NCBI GenBank assembly: GCA_900313265.1
Contig: OMRN01000081.1
Location: 1 to 14,216 of the forward strand
Source of the DNA: an uncultured Lachnospiraceae bacterium
GTDB lineage: Bacteria > Bacillota > Clostridia > Lachnospirales > Lachnospiraceae
Direction: 5' to 3'
DNA: 14,216 nt
Of the stretch, positions 8,059-14,216 are shown one piece after another. Under the pieces are notes generated by a model. That model made no database searches, was not told the origin of the DNA, and saw only the letters and a list, made by a program, of their open reading frames with translations. Positions within the stretch are counted from its first letter, which is position 1, and every line of letters begins with the position of its first letter. The translations under genes and the position numbers were made by a program.

Positions 8059-9813
8059 ATGAAGAAAGCAGCAAAAGCGGTCAACAAGTTTTTCGTGAAT
8101 CTGGATTCGTGGCATTTGGAAGCCCTCGGAATCCTTGTTCTTGCCATCCTCGCAGCACCCATACTGTATTTAAAAAAGGGTGCGGTTTTCCCGATTCACG
8201 ACCAGCTCGACGAACTGATTTTAAACTATGTTTTATCGGCAAAATATTTCGGGCAGAGCATGATTCCGAATATGATGAACGGTCTTCCGGCATCGGCGCT
8301 GAAACCGTCGGCTTATATTTTTCTGCCCTTATATGCGCTCCTTTCACCGTTTGCGGCATTTGTCATTCAGTATATCTGCGTCATCACAACGGCGTTTTAC
8401 GGAAATTACGGTGCGGTAAAGAAATTAACGGGCAGCAGCATTGCCGCCTTTCTGTCGGCGTCCCTCTTTGCCATGCTGCCGTTTCGGAGCATTTACGGAA
8501 ACTGCTTATCGGGCGTTCCGCTTCTTGTTTTTTCGTTTCTACTCCTTTCGGAGGAAAAATCCGGAACCTTTAAAAAGATCGCGGCTTATGTGCTCATTGT
8601 ATATGTTGCGCTTTCATCCAATCTGGTTTTGACGGGATTTCCGGCCATAACATTTTTGCTGATATGGATGGCGGTACTTGCGATAAAGAAAAAAAAGTTC
8701 CCCGTACACTTTTTCTTCGGCGGACTGACTCTTGTGCTTTCCTATCTTATTTGCAATCTGGATTTGGTAAAAGAGGCGCTCGGAATGGGGGAAAACTTCG
8801 TATCCCACCGGGTGGAAGCCGATATCGGGCTGACGGGCCGGTCGTTTTTCTCCCATTTTAAGGACGTATTTTTCGAAGGGGTTCAGATGTCCGAATCCTG
8901 GCATAAATATATTTTTGTGGCGGTTGTTGTGGCGCTTCCGTTTGTAATCGGAATCGGGGCGAAGACAAAAGCGCTTCGCCATGCCTTTGCCTGGATGGCC
9001 CTGGCCACTTTTGCGGCAACGGTGTTAACCGCCTTTTTTTCAACGGACGGATTCATTCTTTTCAGAAGCCGGCTGCCGGGAATGTTTTCCTCGTTTCAGT
9101 TCCAGCGGTTTTTCTATCTGCTTCCGGGATTATGGTTTATGCTTCTCGGTATCTGCTTAGGACTTGTCATTAAGGGATTGTCCGATCATGCCGCTCCGGC
9201 GGGCGTACTTATTGCGCTGGCGGCACTGTTACCGAGTGTTAATTATATTGCGAGAAACCCGGAGAGTATTTTCTATCAGAATGTCAATCAGGTGAATAAC
9301 GGAGCCATCACGGGATATATTACATGGGAAAAATTATATGCCGAAGATCTTATGGAGGAAATCGGGAAAGACATTGCTTCATCTTGCGGACTTTCGAAAG
9401 AAGACTACCGTGTGGGCTGCATCGGAATCTGTCCGGTGGTTCCGCTGATGAACGGATTCTATACGATTGACGGATATTCGAACAATTACGATGTCGAATA
9501 CAAACACGCCTTTGCAAAGGCCGAGGAAGAGGAACTTGCAAAGAACGAATACAATGCGGCCTATTTCTATGACTGGGGAAACCGCTGTTATTTATTCAGT
9601 CACGAATGGGGCAATGCATATATGATCGGGAAGGACGAGCATGTGTATCTTGATGATTTCTGTTTTGACACGGATGCATTAAAGGATCTTCACTGCCGTT
9701 ATCTTCTGACGGCCGGGGAGGTTCATGATGCGAAGGCACACGGCCTTACCGAAAGGGGATATTACGAGTCGCCGGGAAGCTACTGGGGAATCTGGGTTTA
9801 CGAACTGGATTAA
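8059..9813 (+). CDS. Polytopic membrane protein, DUF6044/YkoS-like
   Basis: A 584-residue protein with about ten or more hydrophobic helices in the first 400 residues and a largely hydrophilic C-terminal domain of about 180 residues. From memory of the family it resembles DUF6044 (Bacillus YkoS): FPIHDQLDE just after the first membrane helix (acidic residues Asp48, Asp51, Glu52) and GFYTIDGYSNNYDVEYKHAF (from about 466) in the C-terminal part, plus WGNRCYLFS. An acidic motif in the first external loop followed by many helices and a soluble tail is the architecture of GT-C glycosyltransferases, so a lipid-linked sugar transferase is possible, but this is inference. ATG at 8059 is chosen; a TTG at 8047 in the same frame would add four residues, and neither has a strong ribosome site. 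It follows metH by 18 bp and ends the operon. No function linked to methionine metabolism is known to me. Confidence 0.72.
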   Translation: MKKAAKAVNKFFVNLDSWHLEALGILVLAILAAPILYLKKGAVFPIHDQLDELILNYVLSAKYFGQSMIPNMMNGLPASALKPSAYIFLPLYALLSPFAAFVIQYICVITTAFYGNYGAVKKLTGSSIAAFLSASLFAMLPFRSIYGNCLSGVPLLVFSFLLLSEEKSGTFKKIAAYVLIVYVALSSNLVLTGFPAITFLLIWMAVLAIKKKKFPVHFFFGGLTLVLSYLICNLDLVKEALGMGENFVSHRVEADIGLTGRSFFSHFKDVFFEGVQMSESWHKYIFVAVVVALPFVIGIGAKTKALRHAFAWMALATFAATVLTAFFSTDGFILFRSRLPGMFSSFQFQRFFYLLPGLWFMLLGICLGLVIKGLSDHAAPAGVLIALAALLPSVNYIARNPESIFYQNVNQVNNGAITGYITWEKLYAEDLMEEIGKDIASSCGLSKEDYRVGCIGICPVVPLMNGFYTIDGYSNNYDVEYKHAFAKAEEEELAKNEYNAAYFYDWGNRCYLFSHEWGNAYMIGKDEHVYLDDFCFDTDALKDLHCRYLLTAGEVHDAKAHGLTERGYYESPGSYWGIWVYELD

Positions 9814-9833
9814 TCTTTTCGGAAGATGTTTTT
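9813..9833 (+). terminator. Possible weak intrinsic terminator after the methionine operon
   Basis: ATCTT (9813-9817) pairs with AAGAT (9823-9827) around a TTCGG loop, and five T residues follow one base later (9829-9833). The stem is short and AT-rich, so termination may be inefficient. The position directly at the stop codon of the DUF6044-like gene, before a promoter-like region, supports it. Confidence 0.42.
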
Positions 9834-9874
9834 CGCACTCCGGATTTTTCATTTTTTCACCGTGGCTTTATTCC

Positions 9875-9901
9875 TAAAAAGACAAATATATGATATGATA
9901 G
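9875..9901 (+). promoter_or_regulatory. Promoter-like sequence upstream of the chemotaxis receptor
   Basis: TATGAT at 9894-9899, preceded by TG at 9891-9892, forms an extended -10 element (TGnTATGAT) about 43 bp before the receptor start. No good TTGACA-like -35 is present. The same stretch can also be read as a motility-sigma (SigD) site: TAAA at 9875-9878, a 15-bp spacer, then TATGATAG, which shares the GATA core with the SigD -10. Which sigma factor is used cannot be decided from sequence. Confidence 0.45.
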
Positions 9902-9942
9902 ATGCGTAGTGTGTCCGACTTTTTTAAGAAGAGGAATACAAG

Positions 9943-11622
9943 ATGAAAAAAAATAATTTTACACTTCTGAAAATGCTTCTGTTATTCGGCATGATTCCGC
10001 TCGGAAGCGCTCTGATTGCTTTTTCAGTCCTGACGTATATAAATGTTACGAAACTGGTCCATAAGAATGTCCGTAACGAACTTTATATCTGCAATACCGA
10101 ATTCAACCAGTATATTTCCACGGCGTACGGAGACATTTTGGGAACCGAGGCATGGGCGCCGTTAGCCAAAGACGAGATGGTCGATGTATTCCTGGATAAA
10201 AATGTCTACATGACGATTTTCTACGGAGACCAGAGCATTCTTTCTTCTCTTCAGGACCGGAACGGGGTACGCATGGAAGTCGGAAGAAGGGCAACCGGAG
10301 ATTTGGTATCAACGGTTCTTCGCGGCGGAAAAACCTATACCATGGATAACATGGAAATCAGCGGCGAGAAATACTTCGTCAATTACATGCCGATTAAGAA
10401 CAGCTCCGGAAAAAATGTGGGCATGACCTTTGTTGCGAAGAAGGTATCGGTTGTAAACAGGGATATTCTTACCATCATTATGCGTGTTCTTGCGGCGGGA
10501 CTTGTCTGCCTCATCATTTTCTCGATTGTGATTGTTATTGTGGCAAGGACGGTAAGAAAACCGTTTGCCGATATGGCGCATGCACTGGAGGTATGTGCGA
10601 GCGGACATGTCAGTGAATCGTTTCCGATTCGCAGTGTCGTGAAGGAAAACAAGAACATGATTTATTCTCTCGGTCAGTTCCAGGAAAGCTTAAACGGAAC
10701 GGTTACCGAAGTCAAGAATGCCACGGCGGTTATCGGCGAAAATGTGCATTCGGTAAATAATCTTTCGGAGGATACACAGTCGGCCGCCAGCCATATTTCT
10801 TCCGCGGTGGAAGAACTCGCACAGGGTGCGCAGAGCATGGCGGAAAGCGTTCAGGATGTAAATATGAAGGTTGCCGACATGGGAGACCGTGTGGCGGATA
10901 TCGAAGGAAATGTCCGCAAACTTTCGGATTCCTCCGATGAAATGCGTCAGATAAATTACAATGCAACCGACAGCATGAATCAGGTACTGACATCCTTTAA
11001 GGATACCATCGATGCGGTAAACAGCATTACCGAGCAGATTCTTCGTACCAACGATTCCATTGAAAAAGTCAATGAGGCGGTAGAACTGATTATCAGCATC
11101 GCCAGCCAGACAAAGCTGCTTTCCTTAAATGCCTCCATCGAGGCAGCCAGGGCCGGTGAATCCGGAAAAGGTTTTGCGGTTGTTGCCAAGAGCATCGGAG
11201 AACTTTCCCTTAAATCCAACGAGGGAGCAACCAGTATCCAGCAGATTGCAAAAGAGGTACTGGCCAATTCCGAGGAAAGCGTAAAACTTGCCAAGGCCAT
11301 CAAGAAAGTTATTGAGGAAAGCCAGAGCGATATTGAAAAGACAAGCAGTGAATTTGCGGCACTGAACGAAGCAATCGAAGAGAACGTCCGCGCTATCGGA
11401 GAGGTGAGGGAGAATACGAAGAAGTTAGCGGAAATCAAGGAAGCCATTGTTTCCAACGTAAGCGATCTTTCGGCGATTTCCGAAGAAAATGCCGCATCCT
11501 CGGAGGAAGTAAGCGCTTCCATCGAATCCGTATCCGAGAACGTATCCGAGATTTCAAGGGAAATCTCGCAGGTGGAAGAATTATCCGGTCACTTATCGGA
11601 AACCGTATCGTTCTTCAGTTAA
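9943..11622 (+). CDS. Methyl-accepting chemotaxis protein with extracellular Cache-like sensor
   Basis: A 559-residue receptor. One membrane helix lies at about 9-31 and a second at about 175-201, flanking an external domain of about 140 residues whose end ([24 protein letters not shown]) resembles single-Cache sensors of small molecules. A HAMP-like segment follows (about 202-255), then a long coiled-coil signalling domain. The hairpin tip carries a variant of the conserved sequence, [30 protein letters not shown] written in parts as [10 protein letters not shown] (389-398) and [17 protein letters not shown] after it. Here Lys391 replaces the usual Asn of QTNLLALNAS. The role is to sense an external ligand and control the CheA kinase via CheW. 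There is no C-terminal CheR-docking pentapeptide (it ends SETVSFFS). No che or flagellar genes are nearby. The ATG at 9943 follows AAGAAGAGGAA. It may have its own promoter in the 129-bp gap upstream. Confidence 0.93.
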   Translation: MKKNNFTLLKMLLLFGMIPLGSALIAFSVLTYINVTKLVHKNVRNELYICNTEFNQYISTAYGDILGTEAWAPLAKDEMVDVFLDKNVYMTIFYGDQSILSSLQDRNGVRMEVGRRATGDLVSTVLRGGKTYTMDNMEISGEKYFVNYMPIKNSSGKNVGMTFVAKKVSVVNRDILTIIMRVLAAGLVCLIIFSIVIVIVARTVRKPFADMAHALEVCASGHVSESFPIRSVVKENKNMIYSLGQFQESLNGTVTEVKNATAVIGENVHSVNNLSEDTQSAASHISSAVEELAQGAQSMAESVQDVNMKVADMGDRVADIEGNVRKLSDSSDEMRQINYNATDSMNQVLTSFKDTIDAVNSITEQILRTNDSIEKVNEAVELIISIASQTKLLSLNASIEAARAGESGKGFAVVAKSIGELSLKSNEGATSIQQIAKEVLANSEESVKLAKAIKKVIEESQSDIEKTSSEFAALNEAIEENVRAIGEVRENTKKLAEIKEAIVSNVSDLSAISEENAASSEEVSASIESVSENVSEISREISQVEELSGHLSETVSFFS

Positions 11623-11657
11623 ATTGTAAAAAATAAAACAAACAAAGGAGACAGGCT

Positions 11658-11978
11658 ATGGTAGAACAGAGCATTGAATTTCGTTATGACACGCAGCTTT
11701 TGCTGGATTTCTATGTAGAAGACGGAGAGGATGCCGATGATGTTGCCGATGATCTGGTAGACGAAATCAGGGATCACATTCTCAGTACGTTCCAGGGAGA
11801 CAGTATGGTGGTTGCCGGCGACAGCGGTACGGATGAAAACGGGGAGAAAGCCATTGTAAAGCTCCATTATCATACAAACGAACCGTGGCTTGTTTTGGAA
11901 TACTGCAGATCCAAGGGCGAGATTTACGATATCGTCGTAGAAGACATGGATCGTCAGTCAAGAGGTCTTAAGGGCTGA
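11658..11978 (+). CDS. Standalone protein resembling the C-terminal domain of FakA/DAK-family kinases
   Basis: A 106-residue acidic cytoplasmic protein without signal peptide or membrane helix. From memory, its whole length aligns with the C-terminal domain of the fatty acid kinase FakA (DhaL-DAK family, formerly annotated as dihydroxyacetone kinase-like). RYDTQLLLDFYVE (9-21) matches the strand that reads YCTEF in FakA. GDSMVVAGD (47-55) matches its GDSLVVVGD. VKLHYHTNEPWLVLEY (67-82) matches the hallmark VKVHVHTDNPGKVLEY, and GEIYDIVVEDMDRQ (87-100) matches GELSNIKIENMREQ. The ATP-binding DhaL domain and the middle domain of FakA are absent, so it cannot be a kinase alone. It may bind a DegV/FakB-like partner or act as a regulator; that is inference. 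A strong ribosome site AAAGGAG (11644-11650) supports the ATG at 11658. It follows the receptor by 35 bp and precedes thiamine pyrophosphokinase by 14 bp. Confidence 0.7.
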   Translation: MVEQSIEFRYDTQLLLDFYVEDGEDADDVADDLVDEIRDHILSTFQGDSMVVAGDSGTDENGEKAIVKLHYHTNEPWLVLEYCRSKGEIYDIVVEDMDRQSRGLKG

Positions 11979-11992
11979 TACAGAAGGTTTTT

Positions 11993-12775
11993 ATGGCAGA
12001 TGAGCAGACAATCGGAATCCTGGTGGGGGCAGCCCCGCTGGGATCCGAAGAGGAAATTTTAAAAAAGATAACGACGGACAGAAAATGCAAGGTGACGGCG
12101 GTGGACGGCGGCCTTTCTTTTTTTGTGCGTAATATGGCCATCGAAGGTACGCTGGGTCCGGACGGGTATAAAGCGGAAGGCGGGTGCAGCACTATGGCAG
12201 GGCTGAGACCGGATTACTGGATCGGGGATGCGGACTCGCTTGCCGAAGGGGGTGTGGATATTTCCCTTGTAAGGGAAATATTTCCGGATCTTGACATTGC
12301 GCCCTGTTCGCCGATAAAAGACGATTCCGACATGTGGCTCGGAGCGGAGAGCCTGGCCGGAGAGGGAATAAAAACCATTCTGATTTTCGGGGGTCTCGGA
12401 GGCGAAAGGTTCGATCACTCGATTGCCAATCTGCAGCTTTTATATGCTTTTGCCAAAAAAGGAATTTGCGTAATTTTAATTTCGGAGAGTTACTACTCGT
12501 TTATGCTTTCGAAAGAAGGAGAAAGCATAACGCATGAAATCCGTTTTAAAGAAAATGAAAACGGATACCTTTCCGTTCTTGCTTTCGGCACGGAAGCGGA
12601 GGTATCCGTAAAAAATCTGTATTATGAATTCGAAGGAATTTTAACCCCCGATAAGCCGCTCGGACTCAGTAACGAATTCTGCGGCCGGGGAGGTGAAATC
12701 CGTGTGTTATCCGGAACGGTTCTTGTTATCCGCACGGGGAGATTTTCCCCGGAACTGTTGGATTTGTTCCGGTAA
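11993..12775 (+). CDS. thiN: Thiamine pyrophosphokinase (long variant)
   Basis: A 260-residue protein that transfers a pyrophosphate group from ATP to thiamine to give the cofactor TPP. Family motifs in order: AVDGG (36-40), GDADS (78-82, the usual GDFDS metal/ATP site), IKDDSDM (108-114, matching KDxTDx), and GGLGGERFDHSIANLQLL (133-150, the GxxGGRxDHxxxN signature). The C-terminal half is the beta-rich thiamine-binding domain. The protein is longer than the usual 210-220 residues: the stretch between AVDGG and GDADS is 37 residues instead of about 20, holding a Gly-rich insertion (EGTLGPDGYKAEGG). ATG at 11993 is well supported by AGAAGG at 11982-11987. It is 14 bp behind the FakA-C-like gene and converges on pdxK with only 6 bp between stop codons. 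No TPP riboswitch is seen in front, consistent with salvage of imported thiamine under an upstream promoter. Confidence 0.92.
   Translation: MADEQTIGILVGAAPLGSEEEILKKITTDRKCKVTAVDGGLSFFVRNMAIEGTLGPDGYKAEGGCSTMAGLRPDYWIGDADSLAEGGVDISLVREIFPDLDIAPCSPIKDDSDMWLGAESLAGEGIKTILIFGGLGGERFDHSIANLQLLYAFAKKGICVILISESYYSFMLSKEGESITHEIRFKENENGYLSVLAFGTEAEVSVKNLYYEFEGILTPDKPLGLSNEFCGRGGEIRVLSGTVLVIRTGRFSPELLDLFR
12735..12772. other. Two overlapping GC-rich hairpins at the convergent thiN/pdxK junction
   Basis: CGGGGA (12735-12740) pairs with TCCCCG (12746-12751) around 5 nt. CCGGAAC (12749-12755) pairs with GTTCCGG (12766-12772) around 10 nt and ends immediately before the thiN stop codon. They share three bases and so are mutually exclusive if fully formed. 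No T tract follows on either strand, so neither is a classical terminator, although the position between convergent genes suggests a role in transcript ends. Both also lie in coding sequence, so chance is possible. Confidence 0.3.
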
Positions 12776-12781
12776 TTCCCG

Positions 12782-13606
12782 TTAAATCCGGTCGATTAAT
12801 TTCTTTAACTGCGGCTCGAATTTTACGCCGTACCAGTGATCCGGATCATCCTGTGTTCCCCTGATACATTCAACGGTATAATCTGCGGCGATGACGGCAG
12901 CTTCGTAGGGAGTCTTTCCGTTTACGAAAGCACCGACAAACGCGGATGCATATACGTCACCGGTTCCGTGGCAGCCCTTGGCAATCCGGTCATGCTCGTA
13001 ATACTTCATTTCACCGTTTTCATAAACGACAACGCCGGTCTTGTCTTCTTTGTATCCGACGCCGGTTAATACGACAATCTGTCTGTCGTTTGCGGCAAGT
13101 TTCTCCACCAGCTCTTTTACATATGCTTCATCATAGTTTTCACGGTACTCGGTACCGGTTAAGAAACAGGCTTCCGTAATGTTCGGAAGAAGGATGTCTG
13201 CCTTTACGGTGAGGCGCTTCATTGCTTCCACGAACTTTTCATCAAAGCCGGGATACAGTTTTCCGTTATCCGCCATGGCGGGATCGACAATTAACGGAGA
13301 ACCTTCTTTTAATCTCGAGGATGCAATCGAAAGAACCTGGTCAATCTGTCTTGCGCTTCCGAGATATCCGGTATAAAGACCGTCAAAAAAGATTCCTTCC
13401 TTTGCCCAGTGCTCGGCAATTCCGTCCAAGTCATCGGTTAAATCCCGGAAGGTAAATCCGGTAAATCCGCCGGTATGGGTGGATAAAATCGCGGAGGGAA
13501 GGATAACGGTTTCAAGGCCGCAGGCCGATAAGATGGGCAGGGCCACGGTAAGGGAGCACTGTCCGACACAGGAGATATCCTGAATGGTTAAAATTCTTTT
13601 GTACAT
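12782..13606 (-). CDS. pdxY: Pyridoxal/pyridoxamine kinase
   Basis: A 274-residue ribokinase-superfamily protein that phosphorylates vitamin B6 vitamers (pyridoxal, pyridoxamine, pyridoxine) with ATP to supply pyridoxal phosphate. Visible motifs: a start QDISCVGQCSLTVALPIL typical of PdxK/PdxY, THTGGF (44-49), DPAMADNGKLY (108-118, like the DPVMGDxGxLY of the family), PNITEA (141-146), and the anion hole GCHGTGD (211-217) with Asp217 as catalytic base. The frame is open nine codons further upstream, but the ATG at 13606 has AGAAAGGAA in front and the normal beginning MYKRILTIQD. The gene is transcribed toward thiN and divergent from a MocR/PdxR-type regulator, which strongly suggests PLP-dependent control. 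Whether pdxK or pdxY is the better symbol cannot be decided here; HMP (ThiD-like) kinase is less likely given the motifs. Confidence 0.9.
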   Translation of the reverse strand: MYKRILTIQDISCVGQCSLTVALPILSACGLETVILPSAILSTHTGGFTGFTFRDLTDDLDGIAEHWAKEGIFFDGLYTGYLGSARQIDQVLSIASSRLKEGSPLIVDPAMADNGKLYPGFDEKFVEAMKRLTVKADILLPNITEACFLTGTEYRENYDEAYVKELVEKLAANDRQIVVLTGVGYKEDKTGVVVYENGEMKYYEHDRIAKGCHGTGDVYASAFVGAFVNGKTPYEAAVIAADYTVECIRGTQDDPDHWYGVKFEPQLKKLIDRI

Positions 13607-13623
13607 GATAAATTCCTTTCTGG

Positions 13624-13646
13624 GTTCTTGCAAATGTTCATGGAAA
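13624..13646. promoter_or_regulatory. Pair of 11-bp direct repeats, candidate MocR/PdxR operator
   Basis: GTTCTTGCAAA (13624-13634) and GTTCATGGAAA (13636-13646) match at 9 of 11 positions in the same orientation, 12 bp apart start to start (about one helical turn). MocR-family regulators such as GabR and PdxR are known to bind direct repeats. The pair lies between the pyridoxal kinase -10 element and its start codon, where binding would block transcription. Binding by the adjacent regulator is inference. Confidence 0.4.
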
Positions 13647-13660
13647 AGAATATCATTATT

Positions 13661-13692
13661 TTGATTATATAAAAATGTCCAATTTTAAGAAT
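13661..13692. promoter_or_regulatory. Overlapping divergent promoter elements between pdxY and the MocR-type gene
   Basis: On the minus strand a perfect TATAAT (13664-13669) lies about 57 bp before the pyridoxal kinase start, with a poor -35 (TTCTTA, 13686-13691) at 16-bp spacing. On the plus strand TTGATT (13661-13666) is a fair -35, with TTTAAG (13684-13689) at 17 bp, pointing to the regulator gene. The elements overlap, so the two promoters would compete. The minus-strand -10 is the better supported one. Confidence 0.4.
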
Positions 13693-13743
13693 TTTTATAA
13701 GACCAGATTGCGGATAATCCGGACGAAAAAGACAGGGAAAAAG

Positions 13744-14216
13744 ATGAGCAGAAAATATCTTGATTTATATGAACAGATGAAAAACGATATCGTGGAGGGC
13801 ATTTACAAAAGAAACGAAAAACTGCCGAGCAAAAGAATCGTTTCGGAAGAAAGCGGCTTAAGCATTATCACGGTGGAACATGCGTATGAACTTCTGCTCG
13901 AAGAGGGATACATCGAGGCAAAGGAAAGAAGCGGTTACTATGTGATTTATTCTCCGGGAGATTTCTATGCATCGTCCGGGGCCGGGGCATTTCTTTTAAA
14001 AGAAAAACAGAAAAAGAAAGAAGAAACGGCGGAGAAATCAAACAGAGAAACAGGCGGAAAAAAGAAGGAGGCTTCTTACCGGGAATATGAAAAAGAGAAC
14101 GGAAAAGGACCGGAATTTTCATCCTCGATTTATGCCCGCACGGCAAGGAGGGTTCTTTCGCATTACGAGGACGAACTGATGAGGAAATCGCCACCGTTCG
14201 GATGTGACCGGCTTCG
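13744..14216 (+). CDS. MocR/PdxR-type transcriptional regulator, N-terminal part (3' end outside window)
   Basis: An open frame from ATG 13744 to the window end (157 complete codons), with AGGGA at 13734-13738 as ribosome site. Residues 1-75 form a GntR-type winged helix: LYEQMKNDIVEGIY, then LPSKRIVSEESGLS, TVEHAYELLLEEGYIEA and SGYYV. Residues 85-120 are a strongly charged Lys/Glu-rich linker. From about 123 (PEFSSSIYARTARRVLSHYEDELMRKSPPFGC, read in parts) the sequence matches the start of the fold-type I aminotransferase-like domain of MocR proteins. The PLP-binding lysine lies beyond the window. Family knowledge: these regulators bind PLP in the C-terminal domain and often control B6 synthesis or salvage. 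Divergence from the pyridoxal kinase gene supports a PdxR-like role. Other MocR functions (GABA, taurine) remain possible. Confidence 0.85.
   Translation, partial: MSRKYLDLYEQMKNDIVEGIYKRNEKLPSKRIVSEESGLSIITVEHAYELLLEEGYIEAKERSGYYVIYSPGDFYASSGAGAFLLKEKQKKKEETAEKSNRETGGKKKEASYREYEKENGKGPEFSSSIYARTARRVLSHYEDELMRKSPPFGCDRL

Noticed and set aside
10980..11522. 180-codon Ser/Ala-rich open frame on the minus strand
   Set aside because: It is antisense to the coiled-coil signalling domain of the chemotaxis receptor; the composition is explained by the repetitive codons of the real gene.
13868..14194. Minus-strand open frame at the right end
   Set aside because: It is antisense to the MocR-type regulator, whose plus-strand frame has clear GntR and aminotransferase-domain sequence and runs off the window.

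Overview
The window looks like a chromosomal stretch of a low-to-mid GC Firmicute, most likely a clostridial (Lachnospiraceae-like) gut anaerobe. This is inferred from the protein flavour, AGGAGG-type ribosome binding sites, frequent TTA leucine codons and tight co-directional operons. I cannot name the species. Coding density is very high: no gap between genes exceeds about 140 bp, and I see no RNA genes, CRISPR arrays, insertion sequences or phage genes.

Left part (1-2703): the C-terminal end of an M3-like zinc metallopeptidase that enters from outside the window, then a Fur/Zur-type metalloregulator and the ATPase and permease of a zinc/manganese-type ABC transporter (zur-znuC-znuB). The three metal genes are packed with short overlaps. 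No substrate-binding protein (ZnuA) lies in the window.

Middle part (2768-9813): a probable operon with mnmA (tRNA 2-thiouridylase), metF (methylenetetrahydrofolate reductase), a free-standing methionine synthase activation domain, a short cobalamin-dependent methionine synthase (metH) that lacks that domain, and a DUF6044/YkoS-like polytopic membrane protein. MetF makes methyl-THF, MetH uses it to methylate homocysteine, and the separate activation protein would rescue oxidised cob(II)alamin on MetH. A weak intrinsic terminator follows.

Right part (9943-12775): a methyl-accepting chemotaxis protein behind its own promoter-like sequence, a 106-residue protein resembling only the C-terminal domain of FakA/DAK-family kinases, and thiamine pyrophosphokinase.

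Right end (12782-14216): pyridoxal/pyridoxamine kinase on the minus strand, divergent from the start of a MocR/PdxR-type regulator (GntR helix-turn-helix plus the beginning of an aminotransferase-like domain) that runs off the window. The 137-bp divergent intergenic region holds overlapping promoter-like elements and a pair of 11-bp direct repeats, the arrangement expected of a MocR operator.

No wholly new system is evident. The items most worth a second look are the standalone FakA C-terminal-like protein, the MocR/pyridoxal kinase switch with its direct repeats, the split methionine synthase, and the DUF6044-like protein riding in the methionine operon.
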